Below are positions 62,983-64,000 of a stretch of 64,000 nt of DNA, one piece after another (position 1 is the stretch's first letter; every line of letters begins with the position of its first letter). The notes beneath the pieces were generated by a model that searched no databases, was not told the DNA's origin, and worked only from the letters and a program-made list of their open reading frames with translations. This DNA is from Sipunculus nudus (lineage: Eukaryota > Annelida > Sipuncula > Golfingiida > Sipunculidae): NCBI GenBank assembly GCA_026874595.1, contig CM049308.1:92383624-92447623 (forward strand), given 5' to 3'. Both the position numbers and the translations under genes were made by a program.

Positions 62983-64000
62983 TAGAGCCCCGTTTTTTCC
63001 GTTTTAACAGAAAAATGGACGGAAAAACGGAATTACGGTTCGAAAACAGAACAAGGGTTCAAAAACCGAATTTTATTAAATGCATGTAATACGGCGGAAA
63101 GTTGGAATTTAGAGCAGATTTAAATTGCAAATAAAGAAATTCTCAGCCAATATCTTGTAAAAAAATCTTTCAAACTGCACCAGCCATCTACATAATGATT
63201 TAACAAGCAAATTCTGCCAATTTCGGCTCACAACTGTTACAGTAAGCACCAAGCTTTGATGTTACGATTATTAACAAACATGCCTGAAACGCAGATACCT
63301 TTGTGTGACATACATGCGGTTTCGCCGTGCGGTGGTAATCAGCCGAACCAAATCAGAATTATTCCAGATTCAATTCTTCAGTCCATTAAACCAACATTTT
63401 ATTACGTAAACATAATTGTGAGCTGTTTCTGTATTAATGAGAATTTTCTCTGTTAAAGTTTATACGCCAGAGTAAGCCAACCGAAAATTTTCCCTTATTG
63501 GGCCTATTATCGCCCATCCCGCCTCGTTCCCATGTATCTAGGTCACACTTCCGGGGGAGGGGGGGGGGGGATCCTACCATGGGTGGACGCAACACGTCCA
63601 TGTTACGTTCCCCTTCTATTTAACCTGTGTAGTTACTTCCCCGGTAGTTCTCCTGCTAATTATCTTTCCTATTAATTTCATCACATTCGGCCAAGTCCGC
63701 TTATTCCATTTTGAGTTATCTCTCATGTTTTTGCTCTCCCATGGTGTCGGATCTAGACGATTCGTCTCGACCCGCATCTTTTCACCTGGTTGCCTCTCCT
63801 ACCCGGTTCTCTGTCTTCGACCGCTGCCTCCCCGCCGGCCCCCCGCCGGCTTCCTTCCTTGTTTACGGAGCTGGCTGTTGCTGTCATGCTGGATTCCTCG
63901 GGGCTGCATAGAGCTGAGGTAGGTAATTCCGGCCCTCCTGCTTCCCCCTTTTTTTTTTTCAGCCGCCCTTGCTTCCTGTGATTCCCGCTGCTCCGACAGG
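62983..64000. mobile_element. CpG-rich insertion or internal promoter, nature unresolved
   Basis: An abrupt switch to CpG-rich text begins with an imperfect hairpin (CCGTTTTTTCCGTTTT and GGACGGAAAAACGG, about 62983-63026). The region contains a 12-G run (63559-63570), an ETS-like ACTTCCGG, Pro/Ser-rich open frames from about 63710, and a possible tiny intron (GTAGGT at 63918 to TTTTTTCAG at about 63961). Removing that intron would keep one frame open to the window end. It may be the 5' part of a young transposable element or a second promoter with its own exon. No domain is recognised. Confidence 0.35.

Noticed and set aside
1-64000. tRNA, rRNA and CRISPR features
   Set aside because: No cloverleaf with A and B boxes, no rRNA-like sequence and no spacer-repeat pattern was recognised by eye. 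A tRNAscan or Rfam search could still find small RNAs.

Overview
This is eukaryotic genomic DNA, most likely from a mollusc or another lophotrochozoan invertebrate. It is AT-rich, carries spliced exons with GT-AG junctions, has a very large intron, many minisatellites and poly(G)/poly(C) tracts, and hairpin-headed repeats of a kind I associate with bivalve, gastropod and amphioxus genomes. The species cannot be fixed from sequence alone. There are no bacterial-style operons, and most open frames are chance frames in introns or repeat arrays.

The one gene recognised with confidence is the 5' part of a MARK/PAR-1 (microtubule affinity-regulating) Ser/Thr kinase on the + strand. It has a CpG-rich promoter (about 15.34-15.47 kb), exon 1 (15848-15919), exon 2 with the glycine loop (21276-21428), exon 3 with the catalytic lysine (26510-26563), and two alternative versions of exon 4 with the alpha-C helix glutamate (62562-62610 and 62699-62747). 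Intron 3 is about 36 kb. The rest of the kinase domain and the UBA and KA1 parts must lie beyond the window. The two exon-4 copies are 88 bp apart, each 49 nt long and in the same phase. Including both would shift the frame, so they look like a mutually exclusive pair, and this is the most interesting gene-level observation.

Layout: 1-2.3 kb is CpG-poor and may hold the last exons of an upstream gene (weak). 2.3-9.7 kb is intergenic, with a possible coding relic, microsatellites and one copy of a dispersed repeat. 9.78-11.41 kb is a complex minisatellite. 11.4-15.3 kb is mostly featureless intergenic DNA. From 15.3 kb on lies MARK.

Intron 3 is a museum of repeats. It holds a 42-bp satellite with a 10-monomer higher-order repeat, flanked by a 370-bp direct duplication (29.7-32.8 kb). 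It holds a 4.1-kb Helentron-like element built of about 338-bp tandem units, interrupted by a second hairpin-headed element built of about 278-bp units (41.5-45.67 kb). A third related element lies at 47.9-48.8 kb, an exact 60-bp array at 52.9-53.3 kb, a fourth weak element at 57.1-57.6 kb, and a palindrome-rich minisatellite at 58.1-59.1 kb. The last 1 kb (62.98-64.0 kb) changes abruptly to CpG-rich sequence and looks like a young insertion or an internal promoter.

CpG density changes near the MARK promoter, as expected from germline gene-body methylation. This is a by-eye impression, not a calculation.
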